Assembly: GCA_947452785.1 (NCBI GenBank)
Contig: CANGDZ010000024.1
Span: 1-44,800, forward strand
Length of the DNA stretch: 44,800 bases
Source: Comamonadaceae bacterium
GTDB lineage: Bacteria; Pseudomonadota; Gammaproteobacteria; Burkholderiales; Burkholderiaceae_C
Reading direction: 5' to 3'
Shown here: piece by piece, positions 1-8,385 of the stretch
How the letters are laid out: every line of letters starts with the position of its first letter
Numbering within the stretch: the stretch's first letter is position 1
Made by a program: the position numbers and the translations under genes
The notes under the pieces: model-generated
The model's database searches: none
What the model was told of the DNA's origin: nothing
What the model saw: only the letters and a program-made list of their open reading frames with translations

Positions 1-1
1 A

Positions 2-2404
2 CATGCACTGATTTGGCAATTTCTGTCACGCTTCAAAAACCCCTTGGTGGTGGTTTTGTTGATCGCCAGTGGCGTCTCGGCCTTGACCGGTGAGGTGACG
101 AACTTTGCCATCATCAGTGTGATTGTGTTGCTCAGTGTTTCGCTCGATTTTGTGCAGGAATTCAGGGCCAATGCCGCTGCAGACAAATTGCGACAATCGG
201 TTTCTGTGCGTGCCAGCGTATTGCGCGATGGTCAAGTCGTGTCGATTCCCTTGCATGAAGTGGTGCCTGGCGATGTGGCCTTGTTGGCCGCAGGTGATTT
301 GGTTCCTGCGGACGCCTTGGTTTTGCAGGCCAAAGATTTTTTTGTGAATCAGTCGCTGCTGACCGGCGAAGCTTTTCCGGTGGAGAAGCATGCGGGGCGG
401 GTCGGGCCGCAGGATTCAGAGATTCAAGATGCGAGCAACGCGGTGTTCATGGGCACCTCGGTGATTGGCGGTAGCGCTAAAATCCTCGTCGTGAAAACGG
501 GCATGCAAACCGCAATGGGTGATATTGCGCACAGCATGGCAGAGCCCGCACAGGTCACTTCCTTTGAGCTGGGCACGCGCCGCTTTGGCATGTTGATCAT
601 GTGGTTGACCGTGGTGTTGGTGCTGTTTGTGCTCTTGGTCAACGCCTGGTTCCACAAGCCCTGGCTGGAGTCGTTTTTGTTTGCGGTGGCCTTGGCGGTG
701 GGCTTGACGCCCGAGTTGTTACCCATGGTGGTGTCCATCACCTTGTCGCGTGGTGCGATTCGGCTGGCCAAACTCAAAATGATCGTCAAGCGACAAACCG
801 CCATACAGGATTTGGGGTCCATGGATGTGTTTTGCACCGACAAAACCGGCACGCTGACCGAAGCGAAGATCCGACTGGAGAATCACCTTGACTTGAACGG
901 CCAAGTCAGCAACAAGGTCTTGCTGCTGGCCTATCTGAACAGCTACTTTGAGACCGGGCTGAAAAGCCCGCTCGATGAGGCCATCCTGAGCCACCAATCC
1001 ATCGATGTCAGCTCGTGGCAAAAGATCGATGAAATTCCATTTGATTTTGAGCGGCGCTGTGTCTCTGTGTTGATCGACGATGGTGCCAGGCGTTGGTTGG
1101 TGGCCAAAGGCGCAGCCGACGAAATCGTCAAGTTATGTACCCATGCAAGCTTGCAGCAAGACGCTGCGGCTGAGGACATGGACGAGGTTAACGCCGAGCG
1201 CATTCATGCGCAATACCATGCCATGGAAGCGCAGGGCTTGCGGGTGCTGGGGATTGCTTGGCGCGAGGTGCCCAGGGACCATGCGGTGGCTCTGATCAAC
1301 GACGAGTCGGAGTTGGTGTTGGCGGGGTTTGCGGCCTTTCTCGATCCGCCCAAGGCCAGCGCCGCCTCGGCCTTGGCGAAACTGCAGCGTGCCGGCGTGG
1401 CCATCAAAGTGATCACCGGCGACAGCGATCTGGTGACTCGTCATGTCTGTGGCCAATTGGAGATTGAAGTGCAGGGCGTTTTGCTGGGCAAAGAGATCGC
1501 TTTGCTGGACGAACCTTCTTTGCAAAGGCGTGTTGAAAACGTCAATTTATTTTGCCGCGTGAATCCCAGTCAAAAACAACAGGTGATTCGCGCTTTGAAA
1601 GCCAACGGCCATGTGGTGGGCTATATGGGCGATGGCATCAACGACGCGCCTTCTTTGCACGCCGCCGACGTAGGCTTGTCGGTCGACTCGGCCGTGGATG
1701 TGGCCAAGGCTGCTGCTGACATGATTTTGCTCGAGCAGGATTTGAACGTGGTGCATGCGGGCGTGCTGGAGGGGCGACGCACCTTTGGCAACATCATGAA
1801 GTACATCATGATGGGCACCAGCTCCAACTTTGGCAATATGTTCAGCATGGCCGGTGCGGCCCTGTTCTTGCCTTTTTTGCCGATGTTACCCACGCAAATA
1901 CTGCTGAACAATATTTTGTACGACATCTCGGAAATCCCGATTCCATTGGACGAAGTGGATGCCGAAGAAATTGCGCAACCACGGATTTTGGAGTTGGGTT
2001 TTATTCGCAACTTCATGCTGATCATTGGCCCCATCAGCTCGTTGTTCGACTTTCTGACTTTTTATGTTTTATTGAAAGTCTTGAACGCTCACGAAGCCCT
2101 GTTTCAAACCGGCTGGTTTGTCGAGTCTTTGTGCACCCAGGTGCTGGTCATTTTTGTGATCCGCACAAGAGGTAACCCTTTTAAAAGCAAACCCCACCCC
2201 TTGTTGGCGTTGACCTCGCTGTCCATCGTGGCGCTGGCCATCTTGCTGCCGTTGACCCCCTTGGGGGCTTACTTTGGCTTTGTCGCGCCGCCTTTGGACT
2301 TTTATCTGATCTTGCTGGGCATGACTTTGATTTACTTGGTGTTTGTGCAAGGGGCCAAAACCTTCTTCTACCGCTGGATGGGGCGCCGCGTGAGGCGCTC
2401 GTGA
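2..2404 (+). CDS. mgtA: Magnesium-translocating P-type ATPase, 5' end missing
   Basis: This is the 3' part of a P-type ATPase that imports Mg2+ across the inner membrane; the frame is open from the left edge, so the true start lies outside the window. About 800 residues are present, against roughly 900 for MgtA/MgtB. Visible landmarks are the actuator loop TGEAFPVEKH, the phosphorylation motif CTDKTGTLT (catalytic Asp codon at 839-841), the hinge motif GDGINDAPS near 1628, and a hydrophobic C-terminal third with several membrane segments. The segment NNILYDISEIPIPLDEVD just before the last helices is the MgtA/MgtB-type signature that separates this subfamily from Ca2+ and H+ pumps. The gene is followed by 90 bp and then an unrelated HD-domain gene. 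Any Mg2+-responsive leader would be upstream of the window and cannot be judged. Confidence 0.93.
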   Translation, partial: HALIWQFLSRFKNPLVVVLLIASGVSALTGEVTNFAIISVIVLLSVSLDFVQEFRANAAADKLRQSVSVRASVLRDGQVVSIPLHEVVPGDVALLAAGDLVPADALVLQAKDFFVNQSLLTGEAFPVEKHAGRVGPQDSEIQDASNAVFMGTSVIGGSAKILVVKTGMQTAMGDIAHSMAEPAQVTSFELGTRRFGMLIMWLTVVLVLFVLLVNAWFHKPWLESFLFAVALAVGLTPELLPMVVSITLSRGAIRLAKLKMIVKRQTAIQDLGSMDVFCTDKTGTLTEAKIRLENHLDLNGQVSNKVLLLAYLNSYFETGLKSPLDEAILSHQSIDVSSWQKIDEIPFDFERRCVSVLIDDGARRWLVAKGAADEIVKLCTHASLQQDAAAEDMDEVNAERIHAQYHAMEAQGLRVLGIAWREVPRDHAVALINDESELVLAGFAAFLDPPKASAASALAKLQRAGVAIKVITGDSDLVTRHVCGQLEIEVQGVLLGKEIALLDEPSLQRRVENVNLFCRVNPSQKQQVIRALKANGHVVGYMGDGINDAPSLHAADVGLSVDSAVDVAKAAADMILLEQDLNVVHAGVLEGRRTFGNIMKYIMMGTSSNFGNMFSMAGAALFLPFLPMLPTQILLNNILYDISEIPIPLDEVDAEEIAQPRILELGFIRNFMLIIGPISSLFDFLTFYVLLKVLNAHEALFQTGWFVESLCTQVLVIFVIRTRGNPFKSKPHPLLALTSLSIVALAILLPLTPLGAYFGFVAPPLDFYLILLGMTLIYLVFVQGAKTFFYRWMGRRVRRS

Positions 2405-2494
2405 GTGCCCCTTGAGGGATAACTGTCATGTGCTGGACAGCGCCTGGCAACGCCACCGTGTACGCTGGCATTTTGCCGCTCACAGGAGATTTTG

Positions 2495-3073
2495 ATGAAC
2501 GCTCGCGCCCAATTCACCCGCATGCAAGACAGCACCCAGGCCGATTGGCAGGCCATTGCGGGGGAGTTCATGCAGTTCACGCAAACTTTGCCCGATCGTG
2601 TGATGGCGCATCTGAAATTGCTCGACGGTGACTACGGCGGGTTTCCTGTAGACCGCTACACCCATTGCTTGCAAACCGCCACCCGCGCCCTGCGCGATGG
2701 GCGCGACGATGAGTATGTGGTGTGCGCCTTGCTGCACGACATTGGCGACACGTTGGGCACTTTCAACCACCCCGACATCGCGGCAGCCATTCTCAAGCCC
2801 TTTGTGTCTGACGCTAATTTATGGATGGTGCAGAACCATGGCATTTTTCAGGGCTATCACTTTTTCCACCACCTGGGTATGGATCGCCATATGCGAGACA
2901 TGTTCAACGGCCATGAACATTACGCGCGCACTGCAGAGTTCATTGCGCTGTACGACGAACCTGCTTTTGATGCAGCTTACGACACTTTGCCGATGTCAGA
3001 GTTCGAACCGATTTTGAGGCGCGTGATGGCGCAACCGATCCATTCAATTTACAAGCCGGCCTTGGAAGCCTGA
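2495..3073 (+). CDS. HD-domain protein with PhnZ/TmpB-like diiron oxygenase ligands
   Basis: A 192-residue HD-superfamily protein. The start ATG at 2495 follows AGGAGA (2484-2489); a TTG one codon upstream is less likely. The metal-ligand pattern is His57, His81-Asp82, His92, His115 and Asp154. This matches the H..HD..H..H..D set of mixed-valent diiron HD oxygenases, as in PhnZ and TmpB, which cleave 2-amino-1-hydroxyethylphosphonate and its trimethylated analogue. The spacing of His57 to His81 (24) and of Tyr47 to His57 (10) fits PhnZ as I remember it, but the PhnZ substrate-binding Glu three residues after the Tyr is Phe50 here, so the substrate is probably different. A plain HD phosphohydrolase remains possible. 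It ends 14 bp from a convergent Fe(II)/2-oxoglutarate oxygenase gene; in the Tmp pathway such an enzyme makes the HD oxygenase substrate. No phosphonate uptake genes are nearby. Confidence 0.8.
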   Translation: MNARAQFTRMQDSTQADWQAIAGEFMQFTQTLPDRVMAHLKLLDGDYGGFPVDRYTHCLQTATRALRDGRDDEYVVCALLHDIGDTLGTFNHPDIAAAILKPFVSDANLWMVQNHGIFQGYHFFHHLGMDRHMRDMFNGHEHYARTAEFIALYDEPAFDAAYDTLPMSEFEPILRRVMAQPIHSIYKPALEA

Positions 3074-3090
3074 AGCACTGGGGGCTTCAG
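3070..3090. terminator. Possible bidirectional terminator between convergent genes
   Basis: CTGAAGC (3070-3076) and GCTTCAG (3084-3090) form a perfect 7-bp hairpin with a 7-nt loop. It overlaps the stop codon of the HD gene and the last codon of the minus-strand oxygenase gene. There is no good T-run, so function as an intrinsic terminator is an inference from position. Confidence 0.35.
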
Positions 3091-3860
3091 TACCAGAACT
3101 CCAGATGCGGATAGGGGTTGATGTCGGTGCGGTGGCGGTAATTGAAATGCACCACCATGGAGATGCGGCGGTCTTCTTTCTTTTTGACCTTGAAGGGTAA
3201 GACCACATGCGGCATGAAGCTGTCAAACAAAATCAGATTGCCTTCGTTGTAAGGGATTTTGATACGCTTGGCTTTGGAGTGCGCATGCACACCGTCGGAC
3301 TTGTAAAAGTGGTCCAGTTCATGGGCCAAATACCGTTCACGCCAAATGTCCAGATCGCCGCCTCTTTTTTCGGTGTGCTGCGCGGTGCGCTGGATCGAGA
3401 TGACGCAGGAATAAGCCCTGGTGTCGGACTTGAAAATGCTTTCAGGGTACTGAATCAAGCCCTCCGTGTCGGTATGAATGTTGTACAGATTCCAGGTGGC
3501 CAACTGCAAATTAAAGCCGGCCATTAAAAAGTACTTGGCATCACGGGGCACGATCGGTAGCGCATCGGCCGCCAGCCCTGAATGGGTCAGAATTTTTTGC
3601 CCCGCATAGGCAATGATGTCTTCGATGCCGGGGAAGTGTTTCTTTAAAAATCGGTTGTGCTTGGCGGCATAGCGAAAATAGCTTTCATTCAGTCCCGCCT
3701 CAATCATCCCGTAAAACGCGGCCATTTGGCCATAGTGAGGATCCACATCGGGGCCGAAAATCTTCGGGTGGTCAAAGATGGTCTTGGCCCATTGGTGGCA
3801 CACCTGAGGCTGAAGAAAACCCTCTTCCAATATGAAGTCATTTTGAAATAATTGCTTCAT
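3087..3860 (-). CDS. Fe(II)/2-oxoglutarate-dependent oxygenase
   Basis: A 257-residue double-stranded beta-helix oxygenase. The iron facial triad is visible as His129-x-Asp131 (in NIHTDTEG) and His218 (in DSFMPHVVLPF), with Arg231/Arg232 about 14 residues later as the 2-oxoglutarate anchor. These features predict oxidation of an unknown small molecule or protein with decarboxylation of 2-oxoglutarate in the cytoplasm. The start has a good site, CGGAG, 9-10 bases upstream on the minus strand. It lies 89 bp downstream of the GST gene at 3950-4579 and could be the last gene of that minus-strand run. It converges on the HD oxygenase gene at 2495. The sequence does not look like the gamma-butyrobetaine hydroxylase type to which TmpA belongs; it is closer in style to prolyl-hydroxylase or phytanoyl-type enzymes. 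Substrate unknown. Confidence 0.82.
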   Translation of the reverse strand: MKQLFQNDFILEEGFLQPQVCHQWAKTIFDHPKIFGPDVDPHYGQMAAFYGMIEAGLNESYFRYAAKHNRFLKKHFPGIEDIIAYAGQKILTHSGLAADALPIVPRDAKYFLMAGFNLQLATWNLYNIHTDTEGLIQYPESIFKSDTRAYSCVISIQRTAQHTEKRGGDLDIWRERYLAHELDHFYKSDGVHAHSKAKRIKIPYNEGNLILFDSFMPHVVLPFKVKKKEDRRISMVVHFNYRHRTDINPYPHLEFWY

Positions 3861-3949
3861 GGTTTTGACTCCGTTACAGGCACCTGGCTCACCAAAGTGG
3901 CGACCTTCCTTAAATTAACAGATTTTCATAAATTCTCCTAGCGGGACGG

Positions 3950-4579
3950 TCAACTCATGAAGAGGTTTTGCGCCATGGCCGCGCGCCAGCGCAGCAAATG
4001 CGGGTGTCGCTCATCCGGCTTGACCTTGGCAATGCGCGCAAAGTCGACGGCGACCACGGCGGTGATGTCGGCGATGCTCAATTGGTTTGCGGCCAAGAAC
4101 TCACGCTGCGCCAGTCGCTCATTGAGCACGACCAAGAAATGATGCAGTCTGGCTAAACCCCTTTCGGCCAAGGCCGGGATCTGCGCGTAATTGACGGGTC
4201 CTGGTAGAGCGCGGTCAACCATGGCCGGCGAGGTGTTACGCAACACTTCGGCGATCGGCATCAAGCCTTCAAACTCCACCCGCCACTGCCAACTGGCGAT
4301 CTCGGCTTTGTCTTGGGGCGTGACGCCGAACATGGGCACTTCAGGATAGCGTGCCTCCAGATAGGCCGCGATGGCGGCATTGTCGGTCAGAACATCGCCT
4401 TCTTCGGTGCGCAGGGCGGGTACCGTGCACTGCGGATTGATTTGCCGATAAGCCTCGCTCAGTTGCTCGCCACTGCGCAGATCCACCTCGACGGTGTCAT
4501 GGGCAATGCCTTTGGCGGCCAACAGCAAGCGTGCACGCCGCGGGCTGGGTGCGGTGGCGCAGTCGTACAGCGTGATCAT
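3950..4579 (-). CDS. Glutathione S-transferase family protein
   Basis: A 209-residue protein with the usual GST layout. An N-terminal thioredoxin-like domain (about 1-80) starts MITLYDCATAPSPRRARLLL and includes the CTVPAL cis-Pro motif and a glutathione-binding DNAAIAAYLE segment (where many GSTs have ES). A C-terminal helical domain follows, with LSIADITAVVAVDFA as the N-capping region. Many family members conjugate or reduce with glutathione, but no substrate can be read from the sequence. The start codon overlaps the stop of the upstream yghU-like gene by 4 bp (ATGA at 4576-4579 on the minus strand), so the two are probably translated together. The residue at the usual Ser/Cys/Tyr catalytic position (CATAPSPRR) is not clear-cut; Ser12 is the best candidate. 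Confidence 0.88.
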   Translation of the reverse strand: MITLYDCATAPSPRRARLLLAAKGIAHDTVEVDLRSGEQLSEAYRQINPQCTVPALRTEEGDVLTDNAAIAAYLEARYPEVPMFGVTPQDKAEIASWQWRVEFEGLMPIAEVLRNTSPAMVDRALPGPVNYAQIPALAERGLARLHHFLVVLNERLAQREFLAANQLSIADITAVVAVDFARIAKVKPDERHPHLLRWRAAMAQNLFMS

Positions 4580-5460
4580 AGTTGGGGTGCTGCGGCTTGC
4601 AGCTTGTCTTGGGTTTGGGTGTCGAAATCACTGGCGTCATGACGCTCGTGCAATTGCGTGTTCAAAGGCCCCATCACGCGGTTGACCATGCGCCCACGCC
4701 GCACAGCGGGGCGCTGCGCAATCTCGTCAGCCCAGCGGATCACATGGGTGTATTCCTGCACCTGCAAGAACTCGCCACCCTCGTACAACTGGCCTTTGGC
4801 CATGCCGCCATACCAAGGCCAAATCGCCATGTCGGCAATGGTGTAGTCGTCTCCGGCAATGAAACGGTGCTGGGCCAAGCGTTGGTTGAGGACATCCATT
4901 TCGCGTTTGACTTCCATCGCAAAGCGGTCGATCGCGTATTCGATCTTGAAAGGGGCATAGGCGTAAAAGTGACCGAAACCACCCCCCAGATAGGGCGCGC
5001 TGCCCATTTGCCAGAAAAGCCAAGACAGGCACTCGGCCCGCTGTACGCGTTCAGTAGGCAAAAAAGCACTAAATTTTTCAGCCAAATACATGAGGATGGA
5101 GCCGGACTCAAACACCCGCACCGGCTCTGCGCCGCTGCAGTCCAGCAGGGCCGGGATTTTGGAGTTGGGGTTGGCGGCGACAAAACCGCTGCCAAATTGC
5201 TGGCCTTCGTTGATGCGAATCAGCCAGGCGTCGTATTCGGCTCCGCTGTGGCCGGCGGCGAGTAACTCCTCCAGCATGATCGTGACCTTCACCCCATTGG
5301 GCGTGGCCAAGGAGTACAGCTGCATCGGGTGCTTGCCGCGTGGCAACTCCTGCTCATGGGTTGCACCCGCCACTGGCCGGTTGATGTTAGCAAAGCGCCC
5401 TCCATTGGCCTTGTTCCAGGTCCAGACCTTGGGTGGGGTGTATGCGGATGAATCAGTCAT
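4576..5460 (-). CDS. yghU: YghU-type glutathione transferase / disulfide-bond oxidoreductase
   Basis: A 294-residue protein that reads as a close relative of E. coli YghU (288 residues) from end to end. It has the N-terminal extension PPKVWTWNKANGGRFANINR, the segment LYSLATPNGVKVTIMLEEL with the glutathione-contacting Thr-Pro-Asn, NPNSKIPAL, FESGSILMYLAEKF, GGGFGHFYAYAPFKIEYAI and the tail QLHERHDASDF. YghU binds two glutathione molecules and shows disulfide reductase and modest peroxidase activity in the cytoplasm, with little ordinary transferase activity. The gene is the first of a two-gene unit with the GST at 3950-4579 (ATGA overlap). The spacing to the SDR gene upstream (82 bp) would also allow co-transcription. 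Only a weak GAAAGA stands in front of the ATG. Confidence 0.95.
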   Translation of the reverse strand: MTDSSAYTPPKVWTWNKANGGRFANINRPVAGATHEQELPRGKHPMQLYSLATPNGVKVTIMLEELLAAGHSGAEYDAWLIRINEGQQFGSGFVAANPNSKIPALLDCSGAEPVRVFESGSILMYLAEKFSAFLPTERVQRAECLSWLFWQMGSAPYLGGGFGHFYAYAPFKIEYAIDRFAMEVKREMDVLNQRLAQHRFIAGDDYTIADMAIWPWYGGMAKGQLYEGGEFLQVQEYTHVIRWADEIAQRPAVRRGRMVNRVMGPLNTQLHERHDASDFDTQTQDKLQAAAPQL

Positions 5461-5542
5461 GGGTGTCTTTCAAAAGAGGGATTAACAAATGAAGCAGAGC
5501 GGCGCCAGTACCTGGCATTCGGTTGGTTCCTGACGGCTGTGC

Positions 5543-6316
5543 TTATGCGCGAGGCGGGGGCGGTGTTTCCAAGCCCCCCAGGTAAAAACGGTTGTGGGTG
5601 GGTGAGATGACCAGCTCATTGATGCAGGTGCGCGCCGGCATTTGGGCCAAGAACAAAATGGCCTGCCCCATGTCCTGCGCCTGCACCATCAGGTCACGCT
5701 GGGCTTGCGAAGGTGGGGTGGGGCGCTTTTCCATGATGGGGGTGGCCACTTCGCCGGGCAACAGCGACGTGGCACGGATACCGTGAGCACATTCTTCCAT
5801 GTTGATGGACTCGGTCAGCGCCAGGACCGCGCGCTTGGTGGTGTTGTAGGCCGGGCCGGTGAGCTTGCTGGCATACAGGCCTGCCCAAGACGAGACGTTG
5901 ATGATCAAGCCGCTGTGTTGCGTCCGCATGGCGGGCAACACCGCATGCACGCAGTAAAAAGAGCCCGACAGATTGATGCCCACCACATCGTCCCAGGCGT
6001 CGGTGGTAAGTACATCGAAGTTGCGCTGCGTCGCGTTGGTGCCGGCACTGTTGATCAAAATGTCAATGTGCCCGTGCTGCGCCAAGATAGTGGCTGCGGT
6101 GGCCCCAACCGCGTGTTTGTCGGCCACATCCAGTTGCAAGGCTTGGGCGCTGCCCAGCGCTTGCAGGGTGCGCAAAGCACTTTCATTGGTGGCGGCGTTG
6201 CGTCCGGTGATGATCACATGCGCACCCGCCTGAACCAACGCCATGGCCCCTGCTAAACCGATACCACTGCCGCCGCCCGTGATCCAGGCCACCTGGCCTT
6301 GAAGTTGATTGCCCAT
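5543..6316 (-). CDS. SDR-family NAD(P)-dependent oxidoreductase
   Basis: A 257-residue classical short-chain dehydrogenase/reductase. The cofactor motif is TGGGSGIG (residues 13-20), NSAG lies at 89-92, and the catalytic set is Ser142/143, Tyr157 and Lys161 (YNTTK). I place the start at 6316, where AAGGAG sits nine bases upstream. An open frame continues 47 codons further to 6457, but those residues precede the normal SDR start, are unlike the family and have no ribosome site. The substrate is unknown: the family covers alcohols, keto-acyl groups, sugars and more. It is the first gene of the minus-strand series running to 3087 and is divergent from the cassette at 6606, sharing a 289-bp upstream region. 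Confidence 0.88.
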   Translation of the reverse strand: MGNQLQGQVAWITGGGSGIGLAGAMALVQAGAHVIITGRNAATNESALRTLQALGSAQALQLDVADKHAVGATAATILAQHGHIDILINSAGTNATQRNFDVLTTDAWDDVVGINLSGSFYCVHAVLPAMRTQHSGLIINVSSWAGLYASKLTGPAYNTTKRAVLALTESINMEECAHGIRATSLLPGEVATPIMEKRPTPPSQAQRDLMVQAQDMGQAILFLAQMPARTCINELVISPTHNRFYLGGLETPPPPRA

Positions 6317-6605
6317 GCTGCTCGCTCCTTGTCGTTGAATGAGGGTGCATTCAATCATGCTTGTGCCTGGGTCGGTGTCACCTTTTACCGACGTGCCGAT
6401 CTGGTGCACCGACAAAGTCGGCTGAATATTATTTTTAAATTTAATTGATAAAACCACAAATTACATTTAAAGTGTCAAAAAAAAATCCGGTTCAGTAAAC
6501 GCTTTGATACCTTGCCATCCAAGGCGTTCAGAAAAGAACTGGAATGACATCCACTTGAATGCAATTTTGTGTTCGGTTTTCATGAGTAAAAAACAGTAGT
6601 TGCCT
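6317..6605. promoter_or_regulatory. Divergent upstream region of the SDR gene and the YkgJ-GNAT-SET-ATPase cassette
   Basis: A 289-bp non-coding stretch between divergent genes. The middle (about 6425-6490) is strikingly AT-rich, with runs of A and T, which suits two divergent promoters. I could not assign convincing -35/-10 pairs or an operator. Confidence 0.4.
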
Positions 6606-7049
6606 ATGCTTTTTGACCATTGCGCCCAATGCCAGCGGTGTTGCCATGTGGATGAGGACTATCCCCCGCTGGAGGTGACTTTGACGCGGCAAGAGAAAAA
6701 GATCTATGGCAGCGTATGCATTGAAACCCGCTGTGACCATTTGGGCCCTGTGGGCTGCAACTTGGGTGAGGCCAAGCCGGTCAGTTGCAAGCTGTATCCC
6801 TTGTCCTATGAACCCCAAAGCCGAAGTTTCCACTTTGATGTGGAATGCCCCTTGATGCCGGCTTATTTTGCGCAGTTGGACAACCCGGCCAGTGAGGCCT
6901 CTTTGCATCTAGCGACCATGGCGCATCTCATTCAAGGGTTGGAAAAATCTGATCAAGCGTTTCTGGCCACCAATCACGCCATTGATGCGGATTATTTTGA
7001 GTTAGAAGCCTTGCCCGTCCGTCCTTGGAAAGTTCGAGAGGCTACATGA
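6606..7049 (+). CDS. YkgJ-family cysteine cluster protein
   Basis: A 147-residue protein with the YkgJ-type cysteine pattern: Cys6, Cys9, Cys12-Cys13 (CxxCxxCC), then Cys38, Cys43, Cys51 and Cys61, the last inside KPVSCKLYPL, the family's characteristic (R/K)PxxCxxYP element. The pattern predicts binding of Zn or an Fe-S cluster; the biochemical role of the family is poorly known. I chose the ATG at 6606; a TTG two codons earlier is in frame. No strong ribosome site is visible. The stop overlaps the start of the next gene by 4 bp (ATGA at 7046-7049), so it is coupled to the acyltransferase-like gene and is the first member of the four-gene cassette ending at 9306. In this setting it could be a cofactor-bearing partner or a substrate of the modifying enzymes. 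Confidence 0.85.
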   Translation: MLFDHCAQCQRCCHVDEDYPPLEVTLTRQEKKIYGSVCIETRCDHLGPVGCNLGEAKPVSCKLYPLSYEPQSRSFHFDVECPLMPAYFAQLDNPASEASLHLATMAHLIQGLEKSDQAFLATNHAIDADYFELEALPVRPWKVREAT

Positions 7050-7918
7050 GTATGTTGTTGTCAGAAGCAGAAGCTTGCACTGAAGCCCCTATCGACGAGG
7101 TGCAGCGCAACCAAGTTCAGGTGCTGGGCCATCAGTCCTGGACACCTGAGAATTTGTGCGTGGAAAGTTACCACGAAGACATTTTGTACTACACCTCACG
7201 CTGGGACGCACTGTGTCCGTATGTGGATGTGACACCGGCCATGCTGGCGATGGCGCCCAAGCCATTTATCGTCTATGCCGTGCCACCGGAGAGCCCTTAC
7301 GGTGTCCCGATCAATGACAAATATGGTTTGGTCCATGCGGGTTCCGAGTCCTTTTGGACAGAGCCGCGCCGAAGCCGTAAATTCAAAGAACTGGACAAAT
7401 TGTGCAAGGACTTGGTGACCACGTTCACCGTGGTGCCGGGGCGAGAGGTGACCTTGCAAGACGTGTACGACATGGGGGGCGCGCATTTCGCCAACTACTA
7501 CATTCATGACCATGAAGTGGAAGGTTTTGTCGATTACATCCGCGACCTGGAACTCTTGGTCATTCGGGTCCACGCACCCAATGGCGATCTGGTGCTGACC
7601 GACGTTTCCATTTTGTTGCCTGAGCGCCAACAGGTCTACGGCAGTTTTTGTCAGTGGAATCGCGACTATAAAAACAAATCGCCAGGCATCTACGCCTGTT
7701 TGTTGGCTTCGCGCTGGACGGCCGAGAACGGCTACGCCTTTTACAACCTCGGTCCCGTGGACGACTATGGCTACAAGGCCTTGTTCGTGACGGACTTTGA
7801 ACCTATTTTTGCACTGGCCATGACTGATCCTGCGCATCCTTTGGCCTTAGACACCACCTCGCCCTTGCACACGGATTTCAAACCTGAGGTTTGGAACCGG
7901 ATTCACCGCCATCAGTGA
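7046..7918 (+). CDS. GNAT-fold protein resembling arginyl/leucyl-tRNA-protein transferase
   Basis: A 290-residue protein preceded by GAGAGG and coupled by an ATGA overlap to the YkgJ-type gene. Residues about 203-247 read QWNRDYKNKSPGIYACLLAS, then a helix, then YAFYNLGPVDDYGYKALF. This is the layout of the C-terminal GNAT half of ATE/Bpt-type transferases (a Ser-Leu-Gly-Thr-Tyr helix, then a Tyr-Leu-Gly-Tyr strand, then a Tyr-Lys-Ala motif). Those enzymes move an amino acid from tRNA to a protein N-terminus. The N-terminal ~140 residues are not recognisable and lack the usual ATE cysteine motif (only scattered Cys11, Cys38, Cys57 and Cys120). A general GNAT or FemAB-like acyltransferase is the alternative. 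Donor and acceptor are unknown. Genes on both sides suggest a protein-modification role. Confidence 0.65.
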   Translation: MSMLLSEAEACTEAPIDEVQRNQVQVLGHQSWTPENLCVESYHEDILYYTSRWDALCPYVDVTPAMLAMAPKPFIVYAVPPESPYGVPINDKYGLVHAGSESFWTEPRRSRKFKELDKLCKDLVTTFTVVPGREVTLQDVYDMGGAHFANYYIHDHEVEGFVDYIRDLELLVIRVHAPNGDLVLTDVSILLPERQQVYGSFCQWNRDYKNKSPGIYACLLASRWTAENGYAFYNLGPVDDYGYKALFVTDFEPIFALAMTDPAHPLALDTTSPLHTDFKPEVWNRIHRHQ

Positions 7919-7939
7919 GATCAACTCCTGTTTCTTTGC

Positions 7940-8383
7940 ATGCCCTCCAACGAACGCACCATGTCCAAGATTAAAAATAAGCTGCTCAAACACTTGCAAG
8001 ACGAGGTGTATTGTCGGCTCGGCGTCTCACCGGTTCACGGCATTGGTGTGTTTGCGGTTCGTGCCATTCCCAAAGGCGTCAATCCGATGCGAACTTGGCA
8101 CGATTTGGAGGAGGTGCCCTTGTCCCTCAAGGAGTTAAAGGGCTTGCCCAAAGGGGTGCGTCAAGAACTGGATATGTTTTGCTACTACACCAAAGAGGTG
8201 ATGCACATTCCATCTGTGGGGATGAACACCATGAACATGGCGGTGTATTTGAATCACTCAAAAAAACCCAGTGTGAAGTACCTAAAAAATGGCCAACTGG
8301 TCACCCTGAAGGCAGTGCGAACGGGTGAGGAGTTGATGTTGGACTATGACATCAGTTTTGGTGAGACCCACACTTTCGATTAA
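7940..8383 (+). CDS. SET-domain protein, probable lysine methyltransferase
   Basis: A 147-residue SET-domain protein. Counted from the alternative start at 7961, the SET landmarks are GIG at 27-29 (in PVHGIGVFAVRAIPKG), NHS at 98-100 (SAM binding) and GEELMLDYD at 122-130 (the ELxxDY element with the catalytic Tyr). A post-SET cysteine motif is absent, as in many bacterial SET proteins. The family transfers a methyl group from SAM to protein lysines. Neither ATG (7940 or 7961) has a clear ribosome site, so the start is uncertain by seven codons. It is 21 bp after the acyltransferase-like gene and 89 bp before the MinD-like ATPase gene, and is probably part of their operon. Its substrate could be a cassette neighbour, but nothing in the sequence shows which. 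Confidence 0.85.
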   Translation: MPSNERTMSKIKNKLLKHLQDEVYCRLGVSPVHGIGVFAVRAIPKGVNPMRTWHDLEEVPLSLKELKGLPKGVRQELDMFCYYTKEVMHIPSVGMNTMNMAVYLNHSKKPSVKYLKNGQLVTLKAVRTGEELMLDYDISFGETHTFD

Positions 8384-8385
8384 AT

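Noticed and set aside
6317..6457. Longer N-terminus for the SDR gene on the minus strand
   Set aside because: The extra 47 residues do not resemble an SDR, cross an AT-rich promoter-like region, and the internal ATG at 6316 has AAGGAG at ideal distance.
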